Shown here: piece after piece, positions 17,450-27,637 of the stretch
How the letters are laid out: each line of letters starts with the position of its first letter
How positions within the stretch are numbered: the first letter of the stretch is position 1
From: Oceanobacillus caeni
Lineage (GTDB): Bacteria > Bacillota > Bacilli > Bacillales > Amphibacillaceae
Assembly: GCF_019037185.1 (NCBI RefSeq)
Contig: NZ_JAHHXM010000012.1
Span: 16,336-80,335 of the forward strand
Direction of reading: 5' to 3'
DNA length: 64,000 bases
Translations under genes and position numbers: made by a program
The notes under the pieces: model-generated
Seen by the model: only the letters and a program-made list of their open reading frames with translations
Database searches by the model: none
Told to the model about the DNA's origin: nothing

Positions 17450-17489
17450 AAAAGTAAGTATTAGATTTAGTTTGTTTAAGCTTTTCTTA

Positions 17490-17550
17490 AGAATCGCCAC
17501 GTCCAGCCCGTACGTCTCGTTTTTAGCCTGTAAGGGGGCTTCCGCTTTTG
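17490..17550. repeat. repeat family A, degenerate inverted copy
   Basis: Inverted relative to copy 1: CGCCACGTCCAGCCCGTACG and GGGCTTCCGCTTTTGTTC correspond to both ends of the family A element with the middle deleted. Confidence 0.6.
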
Positions 17551-17553
17551 TTC

Positions 17554-18171
17554 TTAAGATGGTTTAATTACAATATGACGATGTGGTTCTTGACCATCGG
17601 AACAAGTCGAAACTTCGGGGATGTCCTGTAAAACACTATGGATAATTTTCCGCTCATAAGCTGGCATTGGTTCAAGAGCAACTTTCGTCTTTGTACGAAT
17701 AACTTTATCCGCCATTCGTGAAGCTAATGATTCCAATGTTTCTCTTCTTCTCTCCCGATAGCCTTCCGCATCTAATGTTACAGTGTAATACTTTTTACTA
17801 TTTTTATTAATCACAAGTCGAACTAAATATTGAAGTGCATTTAATGTTTGTCCTCGTTTTCCGATAATAATTGCAAGATTTCCCCCATTTAACTCAAATG
17901 TTACATGCTTTCCATCTACTGTTGTATTTATATGAACATCCAGATTCATATTAGCTGTCACTTGTTTAATATAGTTTTCAGCCTCTTCAATTGGATCAGG
18001 TAACATTTCAACTTTTACAATGGCAGGCTTTGCACCAAATAAACCCAATATTCCCTTCTTGCCTTCATCAATAATGGTAATTTCCACTTGGTCTTTCGTG
18101 GTGTTTAACTGCTCTAATGCTGATTGGACCGCCTCTTCAACTGTTTGTCCACTAGCAGTTATCTCTTTCAC
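17554..18171 (-). CDS. jag: RNA-binding protein Jag/KhpB
   Basis: A 205-residue protein with the Jag-N domain (KEITASGQTVEEAVQSALEQ, with the KKGILGLFG motif), a KH domain centred on AIIIGKRGQTLNALQYLVRL and an R3H domain (PMPAYERKIIHSVLQD) at the end. In related bacteria KhpB works with KhpA in RNA binding and cell elongation. It starts at a GTG at 18171 that overlaps the spoIIIJ stop codon (GTGA), implying translational coupling. Confidence 0.95.
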   Translation of the reverse strand: MKEITASGQTVEEAVQSALEQLNTTKDQVEITIIDEGKKGILGLFGAKPAIVKVEMLPDPIEEAENYIKQVTANMNLDVHINTTVDGKHVTFELNGGNLAIIIGKRGQTLNALQYLVRLVINKNSKKYYTVTLDAEGYRERRRETLESLASRMADKVIRTKTKVALEPMPAYERKIIHSVLQDIPEVSTCSDGQEPHRHIVIKPS

Positions 18172-18947
18172 TTTTTAACTCCTCCACTATTATTGTTACT
18201 CATCAAAGGTTTATTGATAAGAATAGTTTGTAAAATCATGAAGACATTACCAGTTGCCCAATATAAAGCTAACGCAGCTGGGAACATGAATGCCATAACC
18301 GTAATCATAATTGGCATCACATATAACATCATTTTCATCTGCATTGCTACTTGTGGGTTAGAGTTTGCAGATGTATTAGTTGACATCATTAATTTGGATT
18401 GGAAAAAAGTAAGAATACCTGTAATAAATGGTAAAATATTATCTGGTGATCCTAATTCAAACCATAGAAAGCTATAGTTACTAATTTCATAAGTACGAAC
18501 AATCGCATGGTACATCGCAATTAAAATCGGCATTTGAACGATAATTGGCAAACAACCTGCGAGTGGATTTACATTATGCTCTTGCATTAACTTCATTGTT
18601 TCTTGTTGAAGCTTTTGTTGAGTGTTAGCATCTTTAGAGCTATACTTCTTCTGAATTTCTTGTAATTTAGGTTGAACTTCCTGCATTGCTTTTGAACTTT
18701 TGATTTGCTTCACACTTAAAGGTAATATCAAAAGTCTAAGGAAAATAGTAACAATAATAATAGATAGACCATAACTATTGTTAAATATTTGGGCTATTTT
18801 AATAATTACCCATGAAAGCGGATAAACAAAAACCTCATTCCAAATACCTTCACTTTCTGACGTTATCGGTTGGCCAGTTTGCGTACAGCCGGCGAGTAGT
18901 ACGACCAATCCAACGAAAGCCAGAAGCAATAAATACTTCTTGCGCAA
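18168..18947 (-). CDS. spoIIIJ: membrane protein insertase YidC1/SpoIIIJ
   Basis: A 259-residue lipoprotein-type YidC/Oxa1 insertase that places proteins in the membrane; its B. subtilis counterpart is also needed for sigma-G activation during sporulation. The signal peptide ends LLAGC, the lipobox. Five transmembrane segments follow with the hydrophilic groove motif near PLSVKQIKSSKAMQEVQPKL and the GCLPIIVQMPILIAMYHAI helix. The start is TTG at 18947 with AGGAGG 7 bases ahead. Position beside rnpA-rpmH and upstream of jag identifies it as the SpoIIIJ paralogue rather than YqjG. Confidence 0.96.
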   Translation of the reverse strand: MRKKYLLLLAFVGLVVLLAGCTQTGQPITSESEGIWNEVFVYPLSWVIIKIAQIFNNSYGLSIIIVTIFLRLLILPLSVKQIKSSKAMQEVQPKLQEIQKKYSSKDANTQQKLQQETMKLMQEHNVNPLAGCLPIIVQMPILIAMYHAIVRTYEISNYSFLWFELGSPDNILPFITGILTFFQSKLMMSTNTSANSNPQVAMQMKMMLYVMPIMITVMAFMFPAALALYWATGNVFMILQTILINKPLMSNNNSGGVKK

Positions 18948-19029
18948 TTCTTTTCCTCCTCAAATAAACACGGATATATACTAATTGATATTTTATATTA
19001 AAAAGACATAACTTTCTATTTTAAACTTA

Positions 19030-19105
19030 AACAACTTGGCATTTACCAAGCCTTTAAACAAATGCCTTGTTGCACTTATGAAATGGGAAGGACTTTATAC
19101 CTAAC
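19030..19105. repeat. repeat family D, copy 3
   Basis: CAACTTGGCATTTACCAAG and AAATGCCTTGTTGCACTTAT precede GGGAAGGACTTTATAC, corresponding to the D hairpin and tail. It lies in the spoIIIJ-rnpA gap. Confidence 0.65.
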
Positions 19106-19113
19106 CAAAACAT

Positions 19114-19455
19114 TTACCTTTTTAATAAACGTTCTTTATATAAAAGATGGGTTAAACTCTTTTTTACTTCTTCATACCCCATATCTTTCGTCTGATTTCT
19201 AGCAATAATTACGATATCATGTGGGTATTTTATTTGACCTTCCAATTCTTGAAAAGCTTGACGCAAATATCTTTTAATTCTATTACGTGTCACAGCATTT
19301 CCGATTTTTTTACCGACCGAAAGTCCAACTCTAAAATGACTCTGTCCAGGTTTTTCTATGTAGTAAATAACAAGCTGACGGTTAGCAAAGGATTTACCTT
19401 TTTTAAACACAAACTGGAATTCCTCATTATTTTTAATACGAAATCTTTTTTTCAT
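19114..19455 (-). CDS. rnpA: ribonuclease P protein component
   Basis: A 113-residue basic protein that assists the RNase P RNA in maturing tRNA 5' ends. [20 protein letters not shown] with [10 protein letters not shown] is the conserved RNR motif. Start at 19455 ([14 protein letters not shown]), with AGGTGG ahead; the GTG at 19464 falls inside the ribosome site. It follows rpmH in the usual order, separated from it by a hairpin that may lower readthrough. Confidence 0.96.
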   Translation of the reverse strand: MKKRFRIKNNEEFQFVFKKGKSFANRQLVIYYIEKPGQSHFRVGLSVGKKIGNAVTRNRIKRYLRQAFQELEGQIKYPHDIVIIARNQTKDMGYEEVKKSLTHLLYKERLLKR

Positions 19456-19537
19456 TCTTACCACCTATCTAACCCTTACAAGCCTGTCCTATTTGTTTTT
19501 AATATGTACAATCTTTCATTAATGTAATGATATGTAG

Positions 19538-19562
19538 AAAAAGACCACTGAGTCAACAGTGG
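19538..19562 (-). terminator. terminator or attenuator between rpmH and rnpA
   Basis: Just after the rpmH stop, CCACTG and CAGTGG pair around a 6-base loop, followed on the minus strand by TCTTTTT. The stem is short, so partial termination is likely. Confidence 0.65.
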
Positions 19563-19563
19563 C

Positions 19564-19698
<135 letters not shown>

Positions 19699-19775
19699 TT
19701 ATCTTGCACCTCCCTAAGGGAAAACTTCATATCTAAAATTAATGTTCATAACTTATCTATCAGACAGTCTTTGTA

Positions 19776-19805
19776 ATTATACGTAATTTCTAGGTGATTT
19801 GTCAA
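19776..19805 (-). promoter_or_regulatory. strong sigma-A promoter of rpmH
   Basis: Minus-strand TTGACA (19800-19805) and TATAAT (19776-19781), both perfect, with an 18-base spacer; about 70 bases of leader precede rpmH. Confidence 0.88.
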
Positions 19806-19818
19806 ATCTATTTTTGAA

Positions 19819-20071
19819 CAAAGGCGAAAGCGCCCGTTTAGCGACGTACGGACTGCGCCTGGCCATGCCAGGTGGTCCGATGTTGCCGCGCAAAGCGGCG
19901 GTTTTAATCGGACATTCCACTTCCGCAGGAGATAAAGGAAACACGACGAACGGAGTGAGTCGATGTTGACTTATCGTACGGAGGTGAAGGAAGTCTCGCT
20001 AGTCGCTGGGCGCTGGAGCCGGACGTGGTCCTCCCTATGACAAGATTTAATAAGCTATTTTTTTATACTTT
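19819..20071. repeat. repeat family A, copy 2 (longest)
   Basis: It begins CAAAGGCGAAAGCGCCCG and continues past GGACGTGGTCCTCCCTATGA to the tail TTTTTTATACTTTC. Compared with copy 1 it carries about 60 extra GC-rich bases near 19855-19925 (GGCCATGCCAGGTGG and CGCGCAAAGCGGCGG hairpins). Bases 19927-20028 are identical to copy 1. Confidence 0.9.
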
Positions 20072-20077
20072 CTTTTC

Positions 20078-20215
20078 AAAAAGTTCAATGGAAATAATAC
20101 TTCGAAGTTTCTAGTTGGCTCACTTTTCTGGAATGAAGTGCACTTGCTCATCTATTAACTATATACATTACGCTTTTAGTCGACCTCGCTTCATCCTTCT
20201 TTTTAATCACCCACT
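20078..20215. repeat. repeat family B, degenerate copy
   Basis: TTCAAAAAGTTCAATGGAAA and ACTTCGAAGTTTCTAGTTGG match the left part of the 14521 copy, and TTTTAGTCGACCTCG with CATCCTTCTTTTTAA matches its right part. Divergence suggests an old copy. Confidence 0.65.
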
Positions 20216-20332
20216 TAAAGCTCCTTCAATTGAACATCCTTTACTCCAAATTAATATCCTCACTCAGATCCACCCAAATATTTTAACTTCCCCCAAAACG
20301 CCTATATATTTCAATTAATTTTTTATCCACAA

Positions 20333-20662
20333 TCCTATCTTAACAAAAAATCGACAATATTTTTCTATCCACAACAATTATCGACAAGTAAATAACAAAA
20401 TATAGTAGTGTGGATAGTGTTTTTGCACAAGTAGTTGTCTTTGTGGATAAGTGTTCAAAAACCATTGCACATCTAGTTTTTTTTTGTTATCATATTAATG
20501 TTTTCACTTGTGGAAAAAATAACTGGTAAATAATTTATCCACAAACTGTGAATAAGCTGTGGATATTTATTAACACCCTATATAACAATTTTATAAACAT
20601 ACATGTGGATAACGTATATAACCTTTTCTAACCCTTCTTTATTCATATTTTAATTATCCACA
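20333..20662 (+). other. oriC: oriC, DnaA-box cluster upstream of dnaA
   Basis: Perfect TTATCCACA boxes occur at 20333-20341, 20535-20543 and 20654-20662 (plus) and at 20442-20450 and 20604-20612 (minus). One-mismatch boxes lie at 20375, 20388, 20409, 20509, 20547 and 20558. This is the incAB-like half of a bipartite Bacillus origin and also the dnaA promoter region, so DnaA autoregulation is expected. Confidence 0.93.
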
Positions 20663-20699
20663 AAAGAATTCTACAAAAATCATCATATACTTTATATTC

Positions 20700-20744
20700 A
20701 GCATGCCTTTTCCATCATTCGGTATGAAATGAGGGATGCTTTTT
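20700..20744 (+). terminator. terminator-like hairpin in the dnaA leader
   Basis: AGCATGCCTT pairs imperfectly with GAGGGATGCT and is followed by TTTTTCTGTTATTTTTT directly before the dnaA ribosome site. It could attenuate dnaA or block upstream readthrough. Confidence 0.5.
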
Positions 20745-20775
20745 CTGTTATTTTTTGAAAGGAGTGAACTCCGTA

Positions 20776-22113
20776 TTGGAAAATATTGAGGAGCTTTGGG
20801 TTGCTACTTTAGAAAAAATCGAAGAAAAAATTAGTAAACCAAGTTTTGATACATGGCTAAAGAATACAAAAGCTGAAGCACTAGAAAAAGATACGTTAGT
20901 TGTATCGGCTCCAAATGAATTTGCTAGAGATTGGCTAGAAAACCAATACACTGATTTAATTTCTGACATTATCGGTGAAATAACCGGATCACGTCTTAAA
21001 ACAAAGTTCATTATTCCGGATATAACCCCGGAAGTAGAAGAATTAAAACCAATTCCAAAGGTTAAAGACACAGCAAATGATTTTCCAAAAACGATGCTAA
21101 ATCCAAAGTATACGTTTGATACTTTTGTTATAGGTGCTGGTAATAGATTTGCTCATGCAGCATCTTTAGCTGTTGCAGAAGCACCTGCTAAGGCGTATAA
21201 CCCTCTTTTTATTTATGGGGGCGTTGGTTTAGGAAAAACCCATTTAATGCACGCAATTGGCCATTATGTATTAGAACATAATCCTAAAGCAAAAGTAGTA
21301 TATATTACATCTGAAAAATTTACGAATGAATTTATTGATGGGATTATGGATAATAAAACAACAAGTTTTCGCAATAAGTATCGAAATGTTGATGTCCTAT
21401 TAATAGATGATATTCAATTTATAGCCGGAAAAGAATCAACTCAGGAAGAATTTTTCCATACATTCAATACATTACATGAGGAAAGTAAACAAATTATTAT
21501 TTCTAGTGACCGTCCACCTAAAGAGATTCCTACACTAGAAGATCGTTTACGCTCTCGTTTTGAATGGGGATTAATTACCGATATTACACCACCTGATTTA
21601 GAAACAAGAATTGCTATTTTGAATAAAAAAGCTAAAGCAGACGGACTTGATATTCCTAATGAAGTTATGCTTTATATTGCTAATCAAATCGATACGAATA
21701 TTCGTGAATTAGAAGGAGCGCTAATTAGAGTAGTAGCGTATTCTTCTCTAGTAAATAAAGACATTGATGCTTCACTTGCAGCGGATGCATTAAAAGATAT
21801 TATTCCTTCAAATAAACCAAAAGTAGTAACGATTCTAGGGATTCAAGAAGCAGTTGGTGAAAAATATAATGTGAAATTGGAGGATTTTGCAGCTAAGAAA
21901 AGGACGAAATCTATTGCCTTTCCCAGGCAGATAGCAATGTATCTATCACGTGAAATGACAGATTTTTCATTGCCTAAAATTGGAGAAGAATTTGGTGGGC
22001 GTGATCACACAACAGTTATACACGCTCATGAAAAAATATCTAAATTACTAGAAAAAGACTCCGATTTTAATCGAGATATTGAAGATCTTAAAGAAACAAT
22101 TAAATCATTATGA
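20776..22113 (+). CDS. dnaA: chromosomal replication initiator protein DnaA
   Basis: A 445-residue AAA+ initiator. Domain I (residues 1-85) interacts with helicase loading factors and regulators. The AAA+ core has [18 protein letters not shown] (Walker A) and [14 protein letters not shown] (Walker B). Domain IV ends with the DnaA signature [21 protein letters not shown] place the start at the TTG at 20776 (MENIEELW), which aligns with B. subtilis DnaA and has AAAGGAG about 10 bases ahead. Earlier in-frame TTG/GTG codons overlap the ribosome site. Confidence 0.98.
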   Translation: MENIEELWVATLEKIEEKISKPSFDTWLKNTKAEALEKDTLVVSAPNEFARDWLENQYTDLISDIIGEITGSRLKTKFIIPDITPEVEELKPIPKVKDTANDFPKTMLNPKYTFDTFVIGAGNRFAHAASLAVAEAPAKAYNPLFIYGGVGLGKTHLMHAIGHYVLEHNPKAKVVYITSEKFTNEFIDGIMDNKTTSFRNKYRNVDVLLIDDIQFIAGKESTQEEFFHTFNTLHEESKQIIISSDRPPKEIPTLEDRLRSRFEWGLITDITPPDLETRIAILNKKAKADGLDIPNEVMLYIANQIDTNIRELEGALIRVVAYSSLVNKDIDASLAADALKDIIPSNKPKVVTILGIQEAVGEKYNVKLEDFAAKKRTKSIAFPRQIAMYLSREMTDFSLPKIGEEFGGRDHTTVIHAHEKISKLLEKDSDFNRDIEDLKETIKSL

Positions 22114-22125
22114 CGAAACTAACAG

Positions 22126-22290
22126 TAATCCACATGTGAATATTGTTAATGGAACATCATAATTATAAACACTATATCCACATGTGGAAAACAAAGGTTT
22201 AAAACTATAAAATGCACTTATCCACATAATAACAGGTATTATTACTATTATTATTATATTTTTATAAATAAATAATATAAATAGAACTTC
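22126..22290 (+). other. oriC: oriC, dnaA-dnaN intergenic boxes, DnaA-trios and unwinding element
   Basis: DnaA boxes: TAATCCACA (22126), ATATCCACA (22174), minus-strand TTTTCCACA (22184) and perfect TTATCCACA (22218-22226). After a 12-base spacer come six tandem triplets (TTA TTA CTA TTA TTA TTA, 22239-22256), whose complement fits the 3'-[G/A]A[T/A]-5' DnaA-trio rule. A 35-base A+T-only stretch follows. This is the incC-like half of the origin, where the strands should open. Confidence 0.9.
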
Positions 22291-22309
22291 CAACTAGGAG
22301 GATTTTTTT

Positions 22310-23446
22310 ATGAAATTTATTATTCAAAGAGAGCAATTGATTTCTAGTGTTCAAAATGTAATGAAGGCTGTATCATCCCGACCAGTTATTCCGATTTTGA
22401 CAGGAATTAAGATTGAAGCAAAAGAACATGGAATTACGTTAACAGGTAGTGACTCAGATGTGTCAATTGAATCCTATATTCCACGTGAAGAAGATGGAAA
22501 TGTTAATGTAGAGCAAATTGAAGAAGGTAACATTGTTTTACAGGCTAAATATTTCCCTGATATTGTACGTAAATTGCCAGAGAAAACAGTCGAAATTGAA
22601 TCGGATCCTAATTTAAAAGTAACGATTCGATCAGGTAAAGCAGAATTTATTCTAAATGGACAAGATGCGGATGAATATCCACAGCTACCAACAATTCAAA
22701 CAGACGATAGTTTTGAAATACCAATTGATTTATTAAAAGGTATGATTAAACAAACCGTATTTGCTGTCTCTACCATGGAAACACGCCCGATTTTAACTGG
22801 GGTTAATTTAAATTTAAGCAATAATGTATTAAAGTTTGTAGCAACAGATAGTCACCGTTTAGCTTCAAGAGAAGTACCTATTTCTAATACAAATCTTGAA
22901 TTTAAAAATATTGTAGTACCTGGAAAAAGTTTAAATGAGCTAAATAAAATATTAGTTGACTCAGAAGAAACGGTAGAAATAAGTGTTACAAATAATCAAA
23001 TATTATTCCGTACAAAATACTTAAATTTCCTATCTCGTTTATTAGATGGGAATTATCCAGAAACTGCACGTTTAATTCCAGAACAATATAAAACACAAAT
23101 TCAAGTCAAAACAAAAGAACTTTTGAGTACTATTGATCGTGCTTCGTTACTAGCAAAAGAGGAACGTAATAATGTTGTCCGATTAACTACACAGGAATCA
23201 CAATTAATTGAAATTAGTAGTAACTCACCAGAAATTGGGAATGTAACGGAAGAAATAATGGCTCAACTAATGGAAGGAGAAGAATTAAAGATCTCTTTCA
23301 GCTCCAAATATATGATTGATGCATTAAAGGCAATTGAATATGATGAGGTATCTATTGCATTTACTGGTGCAATGAGACCATTTGTCATCCGCCCTGTAAA
23401 TGATGATTCTATTTTACAACTTATACTTCCAGTAAGAACGTATTAA
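22310..23446 (+). CDS. dnaN: DNA polymerase III beta subunit (sliding clamp)
   Basis: A 378-residue clamp that encircles DNA and tethers the replicase. Three repeated clamp domains are visible by length, with ETRPILTGVNLNLSNNVLKF and TDSHRLASREVPI in the middle domain and the C-terminal MRPFVIRPVNDDSILQLILP with PVRTY as the end of the partner-binding pocket. GGAGGA precedes the ATG by 7 bases. Terminated at 23463-23498. Confidence 0.98.
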   Translation: MKFIIQREQLISSVQNVMKAVSSRPVIPILTGIKIEAKEHGITLTGSDSDVSIESYIPREEDGNVNVEQIEEGNIVLQAKYFPDIVRKLPEKTVEIESDPNLKVTIRSGKAEFILNGQDADEYPQLPTIQTDDSFEIPIDLLKGMIKQTVFAVSTMETRPILTGVNLNLSNNVLKFVATDSHRLASREVPISNTNLEFKNIVVPGKSLNELNKILVDSEETVEISVTNNQILFRTKYLNFLSRLLDGNYPETARLIPEQYKTQIQVKTKELLSTIDRASLLAKEERNNVVRLTTQESQLIEISSNSPEIGNVTEEIMAQLMEGEELKISFSSKYMIDALKAIEYDEVSIAFTGAMRPFVIRPVNDDSILQLILPVRTY

Positions 23447-23462
23447 AAAACTATGTAGAAAG

Positions 23463-23498
23463 AAAAAAGGAAATTGGTTCATACTAATTTCCTTTTTT
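23463..23498 (+). terminator. terminator after dnaN
   Basis: AAAAAAGGAAATT and AATTTCCTTTTTT pair around a 10-base loop, with a T6 tract at the end. Confidence 0.85.
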
Positions 23499-23680
23499 GT
23501 ATTCTGAAATAAACCTTATGCTAAAAATCAAATATAGGCCTTTTTAAGCGATTTATTTTATTTTCTAGGGGTTTACCTTCCCTAAAAGCAAAAACTTTAG
23601 TAAAATAGGTATATAAAAGTTTTAGAAGGATAAGAAGGTTAATAGACATAAAAATATTAAAATAGATTGTGGTGAGAAAT

Positions 23681-23902
23681 TTGCATGAAGAAGTAAAAAT
23701 TGGAACGGATTATATTACATTAGGACAATTAATTAAACTTCTAAACATTTTTGATTCGGGTGGTATGGTTAAAGCTTACTTACAAGATGTTGGTGTAATG
23801 GTTAATAGTGAGAAAGAACATCGTCGAGGAAGAAAGCTATATCCAAATGATGTCGTAGAAATAGAAGAGCATGGTTCTTATATTGTAAAAAAAGAGGCCT
23901 AA
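23681..23902 (+). CDS. yaaA: S4-domain RNA-binding protein YaaA
   Basis: A 73-residue S4-like RNA-binding protein, the YaaA family found between dnaN and recF and linked to ribosome assembly in B. subtilis. [20 protein letters not shown] and the [15 protein letters not shown] stretch are the S4 signature. The start is uncertain: TTG at 23681 (MHEEVKIG) follows GTGGTGAG, while the GTG at 23669 would add four residues. It ends two bases before recF, so the two are coupled. Confidence 0.9.
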   Translation: MHEEVKIGTDYITLGQLIKLLNIFDSGGMVKAYLQDVGVMVNSEKEHRRGRKLYPNDVVEIEEHGSYIVKKEA

Positions 23903-23904
23903 TT

Positions 23905-25017
23905 ATGCACATAGAAAGGCTAGAGCTAAAAAATTATCGGAATTACGAGAGTCAATCTATTGAATTTGATGACAAAGTAAATGTCATCATTGGAGAAAAT
24001 GCCCAAGGCAAAACAAATTTGATGGAGGCAATTTATGTATTAGCTTTCACAAAGTCTCACCGTACTTCACATGAAAAAGAACTTATCCAATGGGATAAAG
24101 AGTATGCTAAAATAGAAGGTAGAGTAAAGAAGAGAAATCAATCTGTCCCATTGGAATTTATTATTTCTAAAAAGGGCAAGAGGGCAAAATTGAATCATCT
24201 CGAGCAAAAAAGATTAAGTGACTATATAGGTGCAATGAATATCGTCATGTTTGCGCCCGAAGATTTAACTCTTGTCAAAGGGCCACCACAGATTAGACGC
24301 AGATTCATTGATATGGAATTAGGGCAAATTCAACCTACCTATATTTATCATCTAGGGCAATATCAAAGAATTTTAAAACAAAGAAACTTTCTTTTAAAAC
24401 AAATGCAACGAAGAGAAAAAACAGATATGGCCATGTTAGAAGTATTAACGACACAATTAGTTGAACACGCAGCTATTATTTTAGAGAAACGTTTTATATT
24501 TCTAAATTTACTAAAGGGTTGGGCTAATTCCATTCATCATGGCATTAGTAGAGGATTAGAGAAACTAGAAATTAAGTATAGTGCGACAATAGAAGTATCA
24601 GACGATGGAAATAAGGAGAAAATAAATAGTATCTATTTTGATAAATTTCAGGAAATAAGAGACAAAGAGATAGAACGGGGAACCACTCTTATCGGTCCTC
24701 ATCGTGATGATTTAATTTTTTTAGTTAATGAGAAAGATGTTCAAACATACGGTTCACAAGGACAGCAACGGACAACAGCCCTATCTTTAAAGCTAGCAGA
24801 GATTGAATTGATCCATAAAGAAGTTGGAGAATATCCCATATTACTTCTTGATGATGTTTTAAGCGAATTAGATGATTATAGACAATCACATTTATTAAAT
24901 ACCATTCAAGGAAAAGTACAAACCTTTGTTTCTACTACTAGCGTAGATGGTATTCACCACGAAACATTAAAAAAAGCGGAGTTATTTCGTGTCAGTAAAG
25001 GTAACATTGAACTTTAG
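23905..25017 (+). CDS. recF: DNA replication and repair protein RecF
   Basis: A 370-residue SMC-like ATPase that helps load RecA at gaps. Walker A is [20 protein letters not shown], the signature motif is [20 protein letters not shown], and the Walker B is [20 protein letters not shown]. Length and start are normal; AAAGAGG precedes the ATG inside yaaA's end. Confidence 0.97.
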   Translation: MHIERLELKNYRNYESQSIEFDDKVNVIIGENAQGKTNLMEAIYVLAFTKSHRTSHEKELIQWDKEYAKIEGRVKKRNQSVPLEFIISKKGKRAKLNHLEQKRLSDYIGAMNIVMFAPEDLTLVKGPPQIRRRFIDMELGQIQPTYIYHLGQYQRILKQRNFLLKQMQRREKTDMAMLEVLTTQLVEHAAIILEKRFIFLNLLKGWANSIHHGISRGLEKLEIKYSATIEVSDDGNKEKINSIYFDKFQEIRDKEIERGTTLIGPHRDDLIFLVNEKDVQTYGSQGQQRTTALSLKLAEIELIHKEVGEYPILLLDDVLSELDDYRQSHLLNTIQGKVQTFVSTTSVDGIHHETLKKAELFRVSKGNIEL

Positions 25018-25044
25018 CCAAATCAATTAGAAAGGATTTGGAAA

Positions 25045-25326
25045 ATGTTTATTCATATAGGAAATGGTAATGTTATTCAATCTAAAGATGTCATAGCAAT
25101 TATCGATTATCAAAGCATTTCTTCGTCTGTGATTATGGAAGAAATGATACAAGCTTGGAAAAAGGAAAAGAAAATTGTTGGACCAAAAAGTAATGCCAAA
25201 TCAGTTATTGTAACGGAAAATCAAATATATTATACGGCAGTTTCCGTTTCAACACTTAAAAAACGTACAGGCATAACACAGGGAATTAGTAATGAACAAG
25301 ATTTTTCTGATGAAATTTCTCTATAA
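25045..25326 (+). CDS. remB: RemB/YaaB (DUF370) regulator
   Basis: A 93-residue DUF370 protein located between recF and gyrB, as B. subtilis yaaB/remB, which influences biofilm matrix genes. MFIHIGNGNVIQSKDVIAII and IYYTAVSVSTLKKRTGI fit that family. It is about 12 residues longer at the C-terminus than the B. subtilis protein. AAAGGA precedes the ATG. DUF370 proteins form ring-like DNA-binding assemblies; that is family knowledge, not visible here. Confidence 0.88.
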   Translation: MFIHIGNGNVIQSKDVIAIIDYQSISSSVIMEEMIQAWKKEKKIVGPKSNAKSVIVTENQIYYTAVSVSTLKKRTGITQGISNEQDFSDEISL

Positions 25327-25367
25327 ATTTGATTTCAAATAAATTCATGATTTCTATCATTAAAACG

Positions 25368-27422
<2,055 letters not shown>

Positions 27423-27451
27423 AGATAGGTAAGTAGAAGTAAAAGATATAT

Positions 27452-27476
27452 GAATGAGCAATTAGCTCATTCTTTT
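27452..27476 (+). terminator. terminator after gyrB
   Basis: GAATGAGC and GCTCATTC pair around a 5-base loop, followed by TTTTAT. Confidence 0.7.
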
Positions 27477-27560
27477 ATACTTGGCAAAGGATAAAATTTG
27501 AGCGAGAAGCGGATTCGGTGTAGCAAAAAATTTTAATGTTCCAAGTATAAGAAAAGCTAA

Positions 27561-27595
27561 CACATTCGCTTAAGGACAAGCGAATGTGAGTTTTT
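27561..27595 (+). terminator. terminator-like hairpin in the gyrA leader
   Basis: CACATTCGCTT and AAGCGAATGTG form a perfect 11-bp stem, followed by AGTTTTT only 43 bases before the gyrA start. It resembles the hairpin of repeat family D, and could act as an attenuator. Confidence 0.6.
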
Positions 27596-27637
27596 CTAAT
27601 GTTTACTCTTTTGCTTTTCATAGGAGGTATAAAATAT

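Noticed and set aside
22470..22495. parS-like CACGTGAAG in dnaN
   Set aside because: Only the central CACGTG and a few flanking bases match the 16-base parS consensus; similar partial matches in dnaA (21950) and acsA (39345) were rejected for the same reason.
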